Shown here: positions 14,813-16,130 of the stretch, piece after piece
How the letters are laid out: each line of letters begins with the position of its first letter
How positions within the stretch are numbered: the first letter of the stretch is position 1
Source: Deltaproteobacteria bacterium
Lineage (GTDB): Bacteria > Desulfobacterota > Desulfobacteria > Desulfobacterales > SURF-15
Direction: 5' to 3'
Assembly (NCBI GenBank): GCA_024644775.1
Contig: JAHEHB010000073.1
Span: forward strand, 1 to 16,130
Length of the DNA stretch: 16,130 nucleotides
Program-made: the position numbers and the translations under genes
The notes under the pieces: generated by a model
What the model saw: only the letters and a program-made list of their open reading frames with translations
What the model was told of the DNA's origin: nothing
Database searches by the model: none

Positions 14813-16130
14813 TTTCTGTAAGAACCCATCGAAAAAAGCCCCTGCTTGAACAGTGTCTCTACATGATTTTCCATTCCAGCGATGAGCGGCGATAATGTCT
14901 TGCTCGATAAAGCGGATATGGCAACGCCGCCATAGCGCTTTAGGCTATGCTGGACAATCTGGGGGGCAGCAATATCCATTTTGTTAAAAACAGGAATTAC
15001 CGGTTTATTGTGGAGTTTGAGTTGGATCAAAATAGTCTGAACCGCCTCAATCTGTTCTTCGAAGCGGGAATCGCTGACGTCGATAAGGTGCAACAAAAGA
15101 TCGGCATCGTGAAGTTCTTCCAATGTCGCTGCAAAGGCGTCCAGTAAGTCTTTCGGAAGACCCTGAACAAACCCCACCGTATCGGTTATGATTACTTCAA
15201 AATCCCGTGGAAATCGCAAACGCCTGCTTGTGGGATCTAGGGTTGCAAACAACTGGCTTTCCACAAATACATTACTGTGAGTGAGTGTATTCAATAAGGT
15301 AGATTTTCCGGCGTTGGTATAACCGACAATGGAAATAATTGGCAATTTCTTGCGAAGTCGCAAGGAACGCTTTTGTTGGCGACTTTTCCGAACATTCTGA
15401 AGCTGACGATCCAGATGGGTGATGCGATCGGTGATACGTCGACGATTGATTTCCAGTTTAGTCTCGCCAGGTCCCCTCGCTCCGATACCACCGGTAAGCC
15501 TTGATAATGCATCGTCTTTCATTCCTAATCGGGGTAGCAGATATTTGAGTTGAGCCATCTCCACCTGAATTTTTCCTTCCCTGCTTTGAGCCCGGTGAGC
15601 AAAAATATCGAGAATCAGCTGAGTTCGATCAATAACCCTCAGTTCGGTCACGTCTGTTATCGCCCGAACTTGAGATGGATTGAGTTCACGGTCAAAGATC
15701 AACAGATCGACCCCTAATTGCAACGCACGCAAGATGATATCACTCAGCTTGCCTTTACCGATTAAATACCTGGGATTTATGTGGCGATGTCTTTGTATGA
15801 TCCTGTCAACAACCGTAATTCCGCTGGTATGCGCCAATTCCACCAATTCTTCCAGAGATTCATCAGCTGCCGGGCGACCGGCATTTGTTACACTCACTGC
15901 AATCGCGCGGTCTTGACGCCGTTCGGTATCGAAGGCCGAGCGATTTCTCTCAAACTCGTTTTCGAGGGATTGAACGAGTTCCAAGAAATCCAACTCTGGG
16001 CGATGACAAGGAAGCGGCGGTAAAACCTCCCATCCTGGTCGGCCGCTTTCGCTGGTGGGGAGAATATGAGCCAGTTCCAGATTCGTGGCGCCGCCGTGGG
16101 CGTCCACATGAATCACACCGATAGCGTCCA
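14809..16130 (-). CDS. hflX: GTPase HflX, ribosome-associated (5' part beyond the window)
   Basis: The G motifs are clear: G1 GYTNAGKST, G3 DTVGF, G4 NKMD and a G5-like SALSS. Ahead of them are the HflX-specific N-terminal domain (TVVDRIIQRHRHINPRYLIGKGKL) and the glycine-rich GGIGARGPGETKLE linker. HflX binds the 50S subunit and splits stalled or hibernating ribosomes under stress. A GTG at 16116 could be read as a start, but the frame stays open to the edge (D-A-I-G before V-I-H-V-D), and IHVDAHGGATNLELAHILP resembles the extended N-terminus of long-form HflX proteins. So the gene is taken as truncated by the window. It converges on the PHP gene with a 4-base overlap. Confidence 0.93.
   Translation of the reverse strand, partial: DAIGVIHVDAHGGATNLELAHILPTSESGRPGWEVLPPLPCHRPELDFLELVQSLENEFERNRSAFDTERRQDRAIAVSVTNAGRPAADESLEELVELAHTSGITVVDRIIQRHRHINPRYLIGKGKLSDIILRALQLGVDLLIFDRELNPSQVRAITDVTELRVIDRTQLILDIFAHRAQSREGKIQVEMAQLKYLLPRLGMKDDALSRLTGGIGARGPGETKLEINRRRITDRITHLDRQLQNVRKSRQQKRSLRLRKKLPIISIVGYTNAGKSTLLNTLTHSNVFVESQLFATLDPTSRRLRFPRDFEVIITDTVGFVQGLPKDLLDAFAATLEELHDADLLLHLIDVSDSRFEEQIEAVQTILIQLKLHNKPVIPVFNKMDIAAPQIVQHSLKRYGGVAISALSSKTLSPLIAGMENHVETLFKQGLFSMGSYRN

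Overview
This 16.1 kb window looks like an ordinary chromosomal stretch of a Gram-negative bacterium, most likely a sulfate-reducer-type deltaproteobacterium (Desulfobacterota). That placement is inference. It rests on moderate GC, the mix of genes (a stand-alone PP-loop tRNA-thiolation-like protein, a long-form HflX, a FAH-family enzyme beside a monocarboxylate-type MFS transporter) and the intergenic short-period inverted repeats. There is no rRNA or tRNA gene, CRISPR array, transposase, integrase or phage gene.

Layout. Positions 2-55 are the tail of an upstream gene, tightly coupled to rlmN (70-1113). A noncoding, repeat-rich stretch (1114-1360) separates rlmN from a convergent PP-loop ATPase gene (1361-2356, minus), which is divergent from nth (endonuclease III, 2465-3118). 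An aspartate/glutamate racemase family gene (3231-3929, minus) follows, then about 580 bp of noncoding DNA with hairpins and a palindrome. An RND efflux pair (membrane-fusion protein 4511-5749, inner-membrane pump 5746-8886) is translationally coupled through ATGA, and no outer-membrane channel gene is present. A second repeat-rich noncoding stretch (8887-9217) separates the pump from a minus-strand pair, a FAH-family hydrolase (10626-11387) followed by an MFS transporter with a TTG start (9218-10519). Divergent from these is pepF (oligoendopeptidase F, 11511-13322). Then come a perfect 19-bp inverted repeat, an unrecognised 143-aa protein (13579-14010), a PHP-domain metallo-hydrolase (14057-14812) and, converging on it with a 4-bp overlap, hflX (14809 to beyond the right edge).

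How the genes work together. Several are housekeeping genes for RNA modification (rlmN, the PP-loop gene), DNA repair (nth), ribosome rescue (hflX) and peptide turnover (pepF). The efflux pair and the FAH/MFS pair are two self-contained modules for export and for small organic acid metabolism. No obvious novel defence or mobile system is present. The least explained signals are (i) two noncoding regions that share an identical 29-nt sequence placed just after different short-period inverted repeats, (ii) the perfect 19-bp hairpin directly ahead of the unknown 143-aa gene, and (iii) that gene itself. Several start codons are chosen from ribosome binding sites rather than from the longest open frame.
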